DNA of 64,000 bases from Cardiobacterium hominis (GTDB lineage Bacteria > Pseudomonadota > Gammaproteobacteria > Cardiobacteriales > Cardiobacteriaceae): positions 430,047 to 494,046 of the forward strand of contig NZ_LR134365.1 of NCBI RefSeq assembly GCF_900637305.1, read 5' to 3'. Under the pieces are notes generated by a model. It was not told where the DNA came from, searched no databases, and saw only the letters and a list, made by a program, of their open reading frames with translations. A program made the translations under genes and the position numbers. Positions 26,342 to 35,363 of this stretch are shown piece after piece. How positions within the stretch are numbered: the first letter of the stretch is position 1; each line of letters opens with the position of its first letter.

Positions 26342-27477
26342 ACAAGCGCTTCTGGCTGATAAGCGGGCTGTTGGCGATGGCGCTGTTGCTGCTCTGGACG
26401 CTCACGCCGCCGCAAAAAACCGGCACGGGTGCAAAAGAAAAGGTCTGGCGCGGCTGGCCGGGTTTGGCGGACGCCCGTCCCTATGCGCTGGCGCAGGATT
26501 TTCTGCGCGACCGCGGCATCGAGCTGGTTGTGGACGATCACCCGCGCGGCGATTTCCCTCCGGCGGATGTGGATGTCCTGTTATTGGAAAACAGCAACAA
26601 GGCGCTGTCAGAGAAACAGCAAACGCGCCTGCACAACTGGGTGGAAGCGGGCGGACTCTTGCTGCTGGAAAGCGGACATCCGCTGGGCGAGGTTTTTGAC
26701 GTGAAATGGCAGACGCTCACGCCGGAAGAAGATGGCTATCTCTGGCATGGACGCGATGGCGCCTTGCAGATCACGACGCCGGTCAAGCAATACATCGAAA
26801 GCAGCGGCACGGGTAACGCCTACCCGGGCAAAAGCGGGAAAACGCTGGCGCTGGAAAGCGCGGTAGGCAGCGGGCATGTCATCGCGTTTGCGCATGACTT
26901 CGGCCTGTGGACAAACCGCGCCGACGCTGTCTACATCGGCAAGCCGGCCGCCGCTGCGCCTGTGCCGCTGGCGCAGGGCGACAACGCCGCTTTCCTGCAC
27001 GAACTGCTGCAGGACAAAAAACACGCCTTGCTGGTGCGGGGCAGCCTGCCGGGCGAGCATCCGCCGTGGCAATGGTCGTGGCCGGGCGCACGTTGGTGGC
27101 CGCTTATCGCCAGCGGTGTATTGCTGCTCGTTGCCCTGCTGTATTACTGGGGGCGGCGATTCGGTACGCTGCGCCCACCGCCAGCAGGCAACGCGGGTGA
27201 CATTGCCCGCCACTTGCAGGCCGCAGGCAGCTATTGGGCGGCCGACCGCGACGGCTACAGTTTTCTCGGCGAGCAGGTGCGCACGCGGCTTCTGGCCGAC
27301 ATAGAAGCCCGACAGTGCCATTACCCCGACCGTGCCGCACAGCTCGCCGACATGGCAAGCCGCAGCGGCATGAGTGAAGCCGAAATTGAAGCGCTGCTGG
27401 CGACGCGCGTGCCGCGCAGCGAAGACGACTTTATTGATTACATGATTGCCGTAGCGCAAATAAGGAGAACATTGTGA
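26338..27477 (+). CDS. DUF4350-containing membrane protein
   Basis: 379 aa anchored by an N-terminal membrane segment (FWLISGLLAMALLLLWTL), with a large periplasmic DUF4350 domain (GIELVVDDHPRGDFPPADVD, LLLLESGHPLGEVF), a second membrane segment (LIASGVLLLVALLYYWGRRFG) and a cytoplasmic tail. DUF4350 has a glutamine-amidotransferase-like fold. ATGA overlap upstream, GTG overlap downstream. Substrate unknown. Confidence 0.82.
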   Translation: MNKRFWLISGLLAMALLLLWTLTPPQKTGTGAKEKVWRGWPGLADARPYALAQDFLRDRGIELVVDDHPRGDFPPADVDVLLLENSNKALSEKQQTRLHNWVEAGGLLLLESGHPLGEVFDVKWQTLTPEEDGYLWHGRDGALQITTPVKQYIESSGTGNAYPGKSGKTLALESAVGSGHVIAFAHDFGLWTNRADAVYIGKPAAAAPVPLAQGDNAAFLHELLQDKKHALLVRGSLPGEHPPWQWSWPGARWWPLIASGVLLLVALLYYWGRRFGTLRPPPAGNAGDIARHLQAAGSYWAADRDGYSFLGEQVRTRLLADIEARQCHYPDRAAQLADMASRSGMSEAEIEALLATRVPRSEDDFIDYMIAVAQIRRTL

Positions 27478-28439
27478 ATGCTGCATTAGAAGAACTGTGC
27501 GCCACCGGCGCTGCGCTGCGCGATGCGGTGCAGCGGGTCATCATCGGCCAGGAACAAGTCGTTGAAGAAGCGCTCATCGCCCTGCTCTGCGGCGGCCATG
27601 TGCTGATCGAAGGAGTGCCGGGGCTGGGCAAAACCCTCTTGGTAGAAAGCCTCGCCAAAGCCATCAACGGACAATTTCACCGCGTCCAGTTCACGCCGGA
27701 TCTCCTGCCTGCCGACATCACCGGCAGCATGATTTACGACCCCGGCGAAAGCCGCTTCAAATTCCGCCGTGGCCCGGTCTTCACCAACCTGCTGCTTGCC
27801 GACGAAATCAACCGTGCCCCGGCAAAAACGCAGGCGGCGCTGCTCGAAGTCATGCAAGAGCGGCAAGTGACCATTGAAGGCAAAACCCTGCCGCTCGCCG
27901 CGCCGTTCATGGTACTTGCCACGCAAAACCCCTTCGAGCAGGAAGGCACCTACCACCTGCCGGAAGCGCAGCTGGACCGCTTCCTGCTCAACAGCCGTAT
28001 TGACTACCCGCAAGAAGCCCAAGAAAAAGCGCTGCTTTCCCGCCTGCTCGGCTTTGAAGTACCGCTCGCCAACAACACCGCCGCCATCACGCCGCTGCTT
28101 GATGCCACGACCTTACCCACGCTACAAAAAACGCTGCTGGAAGTTCAGGTGGATGAGCGCATCGTCGATTACGCCCTGGCGCTCGTGCGCAAAACCCGCG
28201 CCATGCCACAATTCTCCGCCGGCGCGGGGCCACGCGCGGGCATTGCCCTGCTGGTCGCCTCACGCGCCCGCGCCGTATTGCAAAAACGCGGCTACGTCAT
28301 CCCCGAAGACATCAAGGCGCTTGCACCTGCCGTCCTGCGCCACCGCGTGCAACGCTCGGCAGAAGCCGAAATTGACGACATCAGCACCGACGCCCTGCTG
28401 GCGCAGCTCCTGCAAACCGTGCCTGTGCCGCGGCAATGA
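27474..28439 (+). CDS. MoxR-family AAA+ ATPase
   Basis: 321 aa. Walker A GVPGLGKTLL, Walker B LLADEINRAPAKTQAALLEVMQ, sensor 1 LATQNPFEQEGTYHLPEAQLDR and a C-terminal lid. MoxR proteins act as chaperone ATPases paired with DUF58/VWA partners, here the next gene. GTG start overlapping the upstream stop (GTGA); ribosome-binding site AAGGAG. Confidence 0.95.
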   Translation: MNAALEELCATGAALRDAVQRVIIGQEQVVEEALIALLCGGHVLIEGVPGLGKTLLVESLAKAINGQFHRVQFTPDLLPADITGSMIYDPGESRFKFRRGPVFTNLLLADEINRAPAKTQAALLEVMQERQVTIEGKTLPLAAPFMVLATQNPFEQEGTYHLPEAQLDRFLLNSRIDYPQEAQEKALLSRLLGFEVPLANNTAAITPLLDATTLPTLQKTLLEVQVDERIVDYALALVRKTRAMPQFSAGAGPRAGIALLVASRARAVLQKRGYVIPEDIKALAPAVLRHRVQRSAEAEIDDISTDALLAQLLQTVPVPRQ

Positions 28440-29743
28440 TCATCCCGGACAAAAACCAATGGCGCGGCTGGGTAGCACTCGCCCTTATCCAAGCCCTGCT
28501 TGTCTGGCTTGATGCCCCGCTCGCGCTTAACTGGGGACTGCTCGCCGCCTGGCTGATGCTGCTCATGGCCAGCGCCCTGCTGCTTTGGCGGGAAAAACCG
28601 GATTTCCGCATCAATCGCGACTACGGCGCCGTACAACAAAGCGGACAACCCTTCACCATGCAACTGGCCCTGCACAACGCCGTGCCGCGCGACCTCGCGC
28701 TGCACCTCTTTGACCACTACCCACCGCAGGCCGAAAGCAGCGCCATGCCACAGCGGACGCTGCTTGGGGCGGACGAGCGGCTCGAACTTGCCTACCCGCT
28801 CACCATCCACGCGCGCGGCCGCTTCCGCTTCACCGCCCTACAACTGCGCTACCCCGACCGCCTTGCCCTGTGGCAGCGTGACCTGCGGCTAGACGCACCG
28901 GCAGACGTGCGCGTTTATCCGCGCTTTGCCCACGACCATGCCGACAGCGCCTTTGCCGGCATTCACACGCCGCAACTCGGGCACGTCCACCCGCTTTACA
29001 AACGCGGCGGTAACGGCGACTTCTCCCACCTGCGCAACTACCTGGACGGCGACAGCATCAACCGCATTGACCACAAAGCCAGCGCCCGACTGGGCAAATG
29101 GCTGGTGCGCGAATACGACTACGAACACGAACAGCCAGTCATCCTCATGCTGGACGCCTCGCGCCGCCTGCAAACCCGCTACAAAGGACGGGCACTCTTC
29201 GACGAACAGCTCGCCGCGGCGACCCGCCTCGCCCGCGCCGCGCTGAAAAGCGGCGACGAAATTGGCCTGCAAACCTTCTCCGACACCCCAAAAATCTGGT
29301 TGCCCGCCTCACGTCACGCCGGCCAATACCGCCGGCTGGTTGAAGCGCTGTTTGACCACCATGCCGACGACAAACCGCCCGACTACGCTGCAGCCATCCA
29401 CGACGTCTGGTGTCGCGAGCGCCGCCGCGCACTCATCATCCTCATGACCATCCTCGAACCGCACGACAGCGAACACCTGCGCCCGCTCCTGCGCCTGCTA
29501 CAAAAACGCCACCACGTCATGCTGATCAACATCCGCCCGCCGTGGCTGGAAGAAGACAACGACGGAGAAAACCGCGACGCCGCGCTGGAAAACGCCGCGC
29601 GCGATGTCTATGCCAACACCTTCGCCACCAACGAAGCCCGGCTCAAACAAGAAAAACTCATCTTCGTCACCGCCCGCCCAGAAACCCTGCGCCCGCAACT
29701 GATCAACGCCTACCTTGCCTACAAAAAACACCTGCGGCATTAA
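28436..29743 (+). CDS. DUF58 (VWA-like) protein, MoxR partner
   Basis: 435 aa. Two N-terminal membrane segments (LALIQALLVWLDAPLAL; GLLAAWLMLLMASALLLW), a beta-rich region, then the DUF58 motif GDFSHLRNYLDGDSINRIDH followed by KASARLGKWLVREYDYE and a VWA-like fold (VILMLDASRRL). The MoxR-DUF58 pair is the conserved core of these operons. Last gene of the unit; overlaps moxR by 4 bp. Confidence 0.92.
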   Translation: MIIPDKNQWRGWVALALIQALLVWLDAPLALNWGLLAAWLMLLMASALLLWREKPDFRINRDYGAVQQSGQPFTMQLALHNAVPRDLALHLFDHYPPQAESSAMPQRTLLGADERLELAYPLTIHARGRFRFTALQLRYPDRLALWQRDLRLDAPADVRVYPRFAHDHADSAFAGIHTPQLGHVHPLYKRGGNGDFSHLRNYLDGDSINRIDHKASARLGKWLVREYDYEHEQPVILMLDASRRLQTRYKGRALFDEQLAAATRLARAALKSGDEIGLQTFSDTPKIWLPASRHAGQYRRLVEALFDHHADDKPPDYAAAIHDVWCRERRRALIILMTILEPHDSEHLRPLLRLLQKRHHVMLINIRPPWLEEDNDGENRDAALENAARDVYANTFATNEARLKQEKLIFVTARPETLRPQLINAYLAYKKHLRH

Positions 29744-29775
29744 AGAGCCGTTTACCATTTAAAGCCCTAACAACC

Positions 29776-30342
29776 ATGCACCTCAACACCGACGGCTGGC
29801 TGGACATTACCGAACCCCTCGCCAGCCCGCACCACAACGACCGCCCCGACGCGGACGACATCAGCCTGCTCGTCATCCACAACATCAGCCTGCCGCCGCA
29901 AGAATACGGCGACCGCTATATCAGCGCACTCTTCCTCGGCACCCTGCCCGCGCAGCGTCACGAACATCCCTATCTGGACGAAATCGCCGACCTGCGCGTT
30001 GCCGCCCACTTCCTCATCCTGCGCGACGGCCACATCAAACAATACGTACCGACTACCGCCCGCGCCTGGCACGCCGGTGCCTCCACTTATGAAGGGCGGG
30101 AAAACTGCAACGATTTCAGCATAGGCATTGAGCTGAACGGCAGCGACCACCAGCCCTATACCCTGCGCCAATACCAGGCGCTCGCCGCGCTCACCCGTGC
30201 CATCATGTGCCGTCACCCGCGCATCACCCCGGCGCGCATCACCGGCCACAGCGACATCGCGCCAACGCGCAAAACCGACCCCGGCGCGGCCTTTAACTGG
30301 CCGTACTACCGCAGGCTACTCGCCCGCCAGACGACGCCCTGA
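29776..30342 (+). CDS. ampD: 1,6-anhydro-N-acetylmuramyl-L-alanine amidase AmpD
   Basis: Cytosolic Zn amidase of murein recycling, 188 aa. Zn ligands are visible at the family positions: His35 (LLVIHNISLPP), His in TGHSDIAPTRKTDPG and the Asp of that motif. ARAWHAGASTYEGRENCNDF and SIGIELNGSD are typical. Loss in other species induces AmpC. Alone; 32 bp after the DUF58 gene and possibly read through from that operon. Confidence 0.96.
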   Translation: MHLNTDGWLDITEPLASPHHNDRPDADDISLLVIHNISLPPQEYGDRYISALFLGTLPAQRHEHPYLDEIADLRVAAHFLILRDGHIKQYVPTTARAWHAGASTYEGRENCNDFSIGIELNGSDHQPYTLRQYQALAALTRAIMCRHPRITPARITGHSDIAPTRKTDPGAAFNWPYYRRLLARQTTP

Positions 30343-30479
30343 CCCTTTGCGCGCCGCGGATACCAAGGTATGATTTTCAAGAAGCGCTACCACGCAGCGC
30401 CTTGTATGAGACTTTATGAGTATCGCTATATCCGGTGATGGCGCCGCCATGACCGTCCACACCCCTCACGAGAAAACCC

Positions 30480-31745
30480 ATGAAACCACAAACCCCCATC
30501 AGCCTCCTCACCCTGCTCCTTCTTGCCGCCTGCGGCGGTGGGAGCAGCGACAACACCGCGCCCGCCGATCCCAAACCCGCGCCGTCCGTACCGGACAACA
30601 AGCCCATCACCCCGATGTACGTCATCGACGACGTCCACATCGGCGACATCACCCTGCCGCCGCGCACCGTCGCCCGTCCCGATGCCCTCACCCAGGCAAA
30701 ACTCGACGCAGCCTTTGCCGCCACTAACGAACTGCGCACCGAAAAAGGCCTGCCGCCCTTTACCTACAACGAAAGTCTTGCCGCCTACGCCACTATCCGT
30801 GCCCAGGAAATCTCCACCCAGCAGGGCACAAGCGTCGAACACAAACGCCCGAACGGCCAGAACCCGCTGGATCCCGCCAACTTCATTGGCAGCGGTGCGC
30901 TTGCCGAAAACATCGGTGCCGACCGAAGCAGCAGCGCCGCCAGCATCGTCGCCGCTTGGCGCAACAGCCCGCACCACTACGCGACCATCACCAGCAAAGA
31001 CTTCCAGAACCTCGGCATCGGCTACCACTACGCTGCGAACAGCGTCTGGCACAACTACTGGGCGCAAATCTTCACCGGCGGCAATACCCGCAGCATCTAC
31101 AGCTACATCACCCCCATCCGGCGCGACGAAGTAGCCAAAGCCGCGCACGACGCCGCCCAATACACAGCAGACGGCCGCCTGACCCTCAACGCGCCGCGTG
31201 ACAGCACGAACACCAGCGGCATTGGCAGCAATCCCTACACCCTCGCGCTTGGCCGCGAGCACCGCATCACATTGTTCCCGTACCAGAGCGCTGGCTGGTC
31301 ATACCAGACCTTTGGCGCCATCAGCGACAACAGCGGTGTGCCCGAAGCCTACTTGAACGTTGGCAAGCCATTCACGCCGGGCGACGGCGCGACCCTGCAA
31401 GCGGACTATCGCGGCAGCGCCATCGGCGACCTCGGCCAGCATGACCGCGTCACTGCCGAAGTCAGCGCCCACCTCGACTACGGCAGCGCGCACAAAACCC
31501 TCAGCCTGAAAGTGGACAAAGCCATGCGCAGCGGCTTGAGCTTTACCGCCAGCAGCGCGACCCGCGACGCGCGCCTGGACTTTGAAGACACCCTGAACTG
31601 GAACGCCAACACGCAGCGCTTTGAAAGCGACACGGGCAATGCCCGCCTCTATGGCGCAGGCGGCGAAGAACTGGGCGGACAATTCAGCCGTGCGGTGGGC
31701 AATGAGGCCTATCGCGGCGCATACGGCGCGAAGAAAGTGCAATAA
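30480..31745 (+). CDS. Surface lipoprotein: CAP/SCP domain plus TbpB-like beta-barrel
   Basis: 421-aa lipoprotein (signal MKPQTPISLLTLLLLAAC, then GGGSSDN as in Slam-dependent surface lipoproteins). Residues about 75-205 form a CAP/SCP-PR1 domain (AFAATNELRTEKGLPPFTYN, VEHKRPNG, ALAENIGADRSSSAASIVAAW, YHYAANSVWHNYWAQIFTG). The last 150 residues resemble the eight-stranded TbpB/fHbp-type barrel (LQADYRGSAIGDLGQHDR, ARLYGAGGEELGGQFSR, GAYGAKK). The fusion is unusual. Surface exposure is inferred; no Slam (DUF560) gene lies in the window. Ribosome-binding site weak (GAGAAA). Confidence 0.78.
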   Translation: MKPQTPISLLTLLLLAACGGGSSDNTAPADPKPAPSVPDNKPITPMYVIDDVHIGDITLPPRTVARPDALTQAKLDAAFAATNELRTEKGLPPFTYNESLAAYATIRAQEISTQQGTSVEHKRPNGQNPLDPANFIGSGALAENIGADRSSSAASIVAAWRNSPHHYATITSKDFQNLGIGYHYAANSVWHNYWAQIFTGGNTRSIYSYITPIRRDEVAKAAHDAAQYTADGRLTLNAPRDSTNTSGIGSNPYTLALGREHRITLFPYQSAGWSYQTFGAISDNSGVPEAYLNVGKPFTPGDGATLQADYRGSAIGDLGQHDRVTAEVSAHLDYGSAHKTLSLKVDKAMRSGLSFTASSATRDARLDFEDTLNWNANTQRFESDTGNARLYGAGGEELGGQFSRAVGNEAYRGAYGAKKVQ

Positions 31746-31777
31746 GCGCTGTGCCGATATAAGCGAGCCCCTTTTGT

Positions 31778-31846
31778 ATTCCATAAAACAGCCCGCAGAA
31801 GAAAGCCCTTTCTTCTGCGGAAAACAAAGTCAACGTATATGGAATA
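31778..31846. repeat. Nested palindrome with TATTCCATA/TATGGAATA ends
   Basis: Outer arms TATTCCATA (31778) and TATGGAATA (ending 31846) enclose a perfect 12-bp hairpin (CCGCAGAAGAAA 31793-31804, TTTCTTCTGCGG 31809-31820). It shares TTCCATAAAAC and a CCGC motif with the hairpin at 19184-19240. Confidence 0.6.
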
Positions 31847-31862
31847 TAAACGGGATGACAAT

Positions 31863-31893
31863 AAAAAAACGCCGACCATGTCGGCGTTTTTCG
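31863..31893. terminator. Bidirectional Rho-independent terminator
   Basis: Stem ACGCCGAC/GTCGGCGT with A and T runs, between the two convergent surface-lipoprotein genes. Confidence 0.9.
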
Positions 31894-31905
31894 CTTCGTT
31901 TTCTA

Positions 31906-32709
31906 TTACCGTGAGCCGACAAAATTAATGGTGTTATCTGCAGGCTGCTGACCGTAATCGGCATGACCGATAATTTCTTCTGCATTCTCACCGGCAATAC
32001 CCAGCCGATAAACGCCTGTAGCTGCTTCTTTTGCCACGCCATCCTTGACGCCATACCCCGATACGCCAGCGATTAATTCAGAATAATAACGGATCGGCGC
32101 TTCTTCCAGGGTAATTTTGCCATGCCCACCGGCGGCAGCGATTTCGCCAGAACCCCGGCGGTTGCCATAGTCAATGGTGTAAGTCAGGGCGGCATCATTG
32201 GCGGGAACACTATTGAATGCCTTGCCTTTATAAGTATATATGGCATTTGTTGGCAGAAAATCTGTGGGGGAGAAAAGGTCCGAGCGAAATCCGTTGATGC
32301 TGTTGGGACTGAGTTCTTCGGAAAATACGGTATTGGGTTTATTGGTTTCCAAGACACTGGCGTAATGACCGCGATAGGAACGAATGGTTACTTCTTCGCT
32401 GGCTGATTTGCCGTCATTGGTCACTGTACTGAGATGGCCTTTGCTTTCATGAAAACCAAAGGGTAAAACGGCATGCTCACCGAAAAAACGGTTACTTGGA
32501 CGATCTACCAAGAAAATATTGGCATTATTTTTATCTTTGAGCGTGATATTACGATACTTTTGCAGGTCGCCAGAAATTCTGGCCGTATCATATCTTCCAT
32601 CTATCGGGTCTGATGTCGTAAATGAACGTTCATCGTCATCACCACCGCCACCGCAGGCGGAAAGTAACAAGGGGCTGGCGACCAGTGTGATGAGTAGAGG
32701 ATATTTCAT
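31906..32709 (-). CDS. Slam-type surface lipoprotein (fHbp/HphA-like barrel)
   Basis: 267-aa lipoprotein with lipobox LLSAC followed by GGGGDDDE, as in Slam-secreted proteins. The N-terminal half is a less conserved handle; the C-terminal half has the alternating pattern YTYKGKAFNSVP, LTYTIDYGNRRGSGEIAA, GVYRLGIAGENAEEIIGHADY, typical of the fHbp/TbpB-type barrel of host-ligand binders (factor H, haemoglobin, transferrin). Ligand unknown. AGGAGAAAACC precedes the ATG. Markedly AT-richer than adjacent genes, suggesting separate acquisition. Confidence 0.75.
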   Translation of the reverse strand: MKYPLLITLVASPLLLSACGGGGDDDERSFTTSDPIDGRYDTARISGDLQKYRNITLKDKNNANIFLVDRPSNRFFGEHAVLPFGFHESKGHLSTVTNDGKSASEEVTIRSYRGHYASVLETNKPNTVFSEELSPNSINGFRSDLFSPTDFLPTNAIYTYKGKAFNSVPANDAALTYTIDYGNRRGSGEIAAAGGHGKITLEEAPIRYYSELIAGVSGYGVKDGVAKEAATGVYRLGIAGENAEEIIGHADYGQQPADNTINFVGSR

Positions 32710-32925
32710 GGTTTTCTCCTGATGATTGGGGGAGAAATTACTATAACCGATAGGTGATGAAATGCAAGAAAAAAGATCTCTGCTATTCGGGAATAACCGC
32801 TTTCATCTTTTGCCATTCATGGCAAATACAGCATGCGCTGCTTTTTATATGGTGGAATAAATTTGCAATAAACCTGTTTAGCGTATTTGCGTAGCGAACC
32901 GAAGCGAGGCAAGCCGCCGATATGC

Positions 32926-32962
32926 ACCCTCCCCCGTGGGGTAGGGATGGGGTGGGGCAGCA
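32926..32962. repeat. REP-like GC hairpin
   Basis: CCCTCCCCCGTGGGG stem with GGGATGGGGTGGGG tail in the 484-bp gap (32710-33193) between the lipoprotein and cysK. No ORF is convincing in that gap. Confidence 0.6.
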
Positions 32963-33004
32963 AATGTGAAAAAACGGATTTCGATTCATCAATAAATATC
33001 ACTT

Positions 33005-33046
33005 GCCCCCTCTCCCGCTGCGGGCTTCGCCCTGCGAGAGAGGGGC
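33005..33046. repeat. REP-like GC hairpin with internal GCGGGCTTCGCCC stem-loop
   Basis: CCCCCTCTCCC, then CGCTGCGGGCTTCGCCCTGCG, then AGAGAGGGG. The inner stem-loop is the variant also found at 44640, 52650 and 57680. Confidence 0.65.
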
Positions 33047-33083
33047 ATTTTGAACAAACACTAGGTTGTCTTTGTTTTATTCC

Positions 33084-33119
33084 ACATATATACACCTGAG
33101 CGAGCGGGGTGTATGTATA
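33084..33119. repeat. Degenerate copy of the 35-bp palindrome
   Basis: CATATATACAC, CTGAGCGAGCGGG, GTGTATGTATA. The arms pair at 8 of 11 positions and the core is partly kept. It is not upstream of a start codon here; it lies beyond the 3' end of cysK. Confidence 0.4.
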
Positions 33120-33143
33120 ACCGTCTCTATTCTGGCAAGCGAT

Positions 33144-33169
33144 AAAAAAACCGGCCTCACGGCCGGCAA
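33144..33169 (-). terminator. cysK Rho-independent terminator
   Basis: On the minus strand, GCCGGCC, GTGA, GGCCGG followed by seven T. Confidence 0.88.
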
Positions 33170-33193
33170 TCTATTACAGGAGTAAAGGTGAAA

Positions 33194-34141
33194 TCAGGGC
33201 AGGAGGTGGTCGTCCGAGCCTTCGTTGATGCTTTCAAAAAGGAAGGTGGACATGTAGCGCTCGCTGGCGTCCGGCAGCATGGCGAGGATGACCGAGCCTT
33301 CCGCCGCCTGTTGCGCGAATTGCAGCGCGGCGTTGAAGGTCGCGCCGCCGGAGATGCCGGTCAGGATGCCTTCCTGTGCGGCGAGCGCGAGGGCGGTGTC
33401 GCGTGATTCTTCGTCGCCGACCGGGATGAGGTAGTCGTAGATGTTCTGGTTCATGGTTTTGGCGATGAAGTCCGGCGTCCAGCCCTGGATTTTGTGCGGC
33501 GCCCATTCTTTGCCCGCAAGCAGTTGCGCGTTTACCGGTTCGGTGGCGACGATTTTGAGTTCAGGGCGCGCCGCTTTCAGCACTTCGCCGGTGCCGGAGA
33601 TGGTGCCGCCGGTGCCGTAACCGCTGACGAAGTAGTCAAGGCGTTCGCCGGCGAAGTCGCGCAGGATTTCAGCGGCGGTGGTTTCGCGGTGGTACTGCGG
33701 GTTGGCGGGGTTGGCGAACTGGTCGGCGAGGAACCAGCCGTTTTTGTCGGCCAGTTCTTTGGCGACTCTGACCATGCCCTGGCCGCGTTCGGCGGCAGGC
33801 GTCAGGATGACTTTGCCGCCGAAGCTGCGGATGAGTTTGCGCCGCTCGACGGAGAAGGTTTCGGTCATGACGGCGACAAAGGGATAGCCTTTGGCGGCGC
33901 ACACCATGGCGAGCGCGATGCCGGTGTTGCCAGAGGTAGCTTCGACGACGGTCTGGCCGGGTTTCAACAGGCCGCGTTTTTCGGCGTCGTTGATGACGGC
34001 GTAGGCGAGGCGGTCTTTCACCGAGCCGCCGGGGTTGCGTGATTCGGTTTTGACATAGAGCTGGACGTGCTTGGGCGCGAGGCGGTTGATGCGGATAATC
34101 GGGGTGTTGCCGATGGTATCGAGGACGCTGTTGTATTTCAT
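33194..34141 (-). CDS. cysK: Cysteine synthase A
   Basis: PLP-dependent O-acetylserine sulfhydrylase, 315 aa. Lys-PLP motif NPGGSVKDRLAY near residue 40, substrate loop EATSGNTGIALA, and the phosphate-binding loop SGYGTGGTISGTGEVLK. The start at 34141 (MKYNSVLDTIGNTPI) fits the family; the frame extends 11 residues upstream without conservation. The divergent CysB-like regulator at 34327 suggests local control by sulfur status. Confidence 0.96.
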   Translation of the reverse strand: MKYNSVLDTIGNTPIIRINRLAPKHVQLYVKTESRNPGGSVKDRLAYAVINDAEKRGLLKPGQTVVEATSGNTGIALAMVCAAKGYPFVAVMTETFSVERRKLIRSFGGKVILTPAAERGQGMVRVAKELADKNGWFLADQFANPANPQYHRETTAAEILRDFAGERLDYFVSGYGTGGTISGTGEVLKAARPELKIVATEPVNAQLLAGKEWAPHKIQGWTPDFIAKTMNQNIYDYLIPVGDEESRDTALALAAQEGILTGISGGATFNAALQFAQQAAEGSVILAMLPDASERYMSTFLFESINEGSDDHLLP

Positions 34142-34326
34142 GGGATTTCCCTGTGATTGGTTTGAGGTGCGCATGGTAATACGCTTCCCGCAGCGGGGAT
34201 ATTCCTTTTTGCCATATGCCGCGGCGCTTTGGTTATAGGCGCTGGCTGTGCGGCGGGTTAAGATGCGCTTCTTTGGTTTTGGTACGGTTGGCGCATGGTG
34301 TCGCCAGGTTTTTCAGGATTTTGGGC

Positions 34327-35295
34327 ATGAAGTTGAAGCAGTTGCAGTGCATCGCCGCGGTGGTGCAGTCGAATTTCAGCGTGACGGCGGCGGCGGAGAA
34401 GCTGCATTTGTCGCAGCCGGCGGTGAGCAAGCAGATCAAGCTCGCCGAGGAGTTGCTCGGCCTGCCGGTCTTTCGCCGCAACAGCAAGGCGCTGGTCGGG
34501 CTGACCGAAGTGGGCGAGGCGATGATGCCCGATATTGAGCGGATTATGGTGTCGATGGAGCATATTCTTCAGCTCAGTCAGCATCATAATATGTTCGCGC
34601 TGACCCAGCTTTCCATCGCCACCACGCACACGCTGGCGCATAACCGCTTGGTGCAGATTTTGCCCGCGATTCAGCATGAATACCCGCAGCTGCCGATGAA
34701 CATCATCGAAGGCACGAACGCGCAGGTTTTGCAGATGGTGCAGGAGCGCGATGCCGATTTTGCCTGGTTTTCGGCGAGCGATTTGACGCCGTACAACCCG
34801 CTGCTGCGCGGCGTGTTCATGCTGCCGGCGGAAAGCTGGTCGGCGGTGGCGATCGTGCCGCAAGGCCATGAAATGACGAAAAAACCGTTCGAGGGGCTGA
34901 CCAGCCTCGCCCCCTACCCGCTGATTACCTACATCACTTCGCACAAAGAGCCGTCGGCGCTTGCCAAAGCGATGGCGGGGCGCGGCCTCTCGGCGCGGGT
35001 GGTGCTGACCGCGCGCAATGCGGAGATGATTAAAAATTACGTGCGGCAAGGGCTGGGCGTGGGCGTCATCGCCGACATGGCGTTTGACGCCGAGCGCGAC
35101 AGCGACCTCGCCATGTTCCCGCTTGACCGCTGGATGCCACTGTTTAACACCTACCTTGTCTGGCACAACGATATGCGCCTGCGCAGCTATCACTATGATT
35201 TCATTGACCGCATCGTGCCGGGCGCGACACGCGAGGCGGTCGAACAGTACGTGCAGCGCCAGCAAAGCAGCAGCGATCCGGGCTGGGCGATTTAA
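34327..35295 (+). CDS. cysB: LysR-family regulator CysB
   Basis: 322 aa. N-terminal winged HTH (MKLKQLQCIAAVVQSNFSV; HLSQPAVSKQIKLAEE). The effector domain has CysB hallmarks: LSIATTHT, ARNAEMIKNYVRQGLGVGVI, then LRSYHYDFIDR. CysB activates sulfate assimilation and cysteine synthesis in response to acetylserine. Divergent from cysK with a 185-bp shared intergenic region. The ATG at 34327 is chosen because the family starts MKLxQL; the frame is open 37 codons further upstream. Confidence 0.9.
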   Translation: MKLKQLQCIAAVVQSNFSVTAAAEKLHLSQPAVSKQIKLAEELLGLPVFRRNSKALVGLTEVGEAMMPDIERIMVSMEHILQLSQHHNMFALTQLSIATTHTLAHNRLVQILPAIQHEYPQLPMNIIEGTNAQVLQMVQERDADFAWFSASDLTPYNPLLRGVFMLPAESWSAVAIVPQGHEMTKKPFEGLTSLAPYPLITYITSHKEPSALAKAMAGRGLSARVVLTARNAEMIKNYVRQGLGVGVIADMAFDAERDSDLAMFPLDRWMPLFNTYLVWHNDMRLRSYHYDFIDRIVPGATREAVEQYVQRQQSSSDPGWAI

Positions 35296-35363
35296 AACAA
35301 AGCAAGCGCTTATTTGAGGCGCGGTTGGGCTAAAATCGCCGCACATTTCTAACGCCGCTCACC

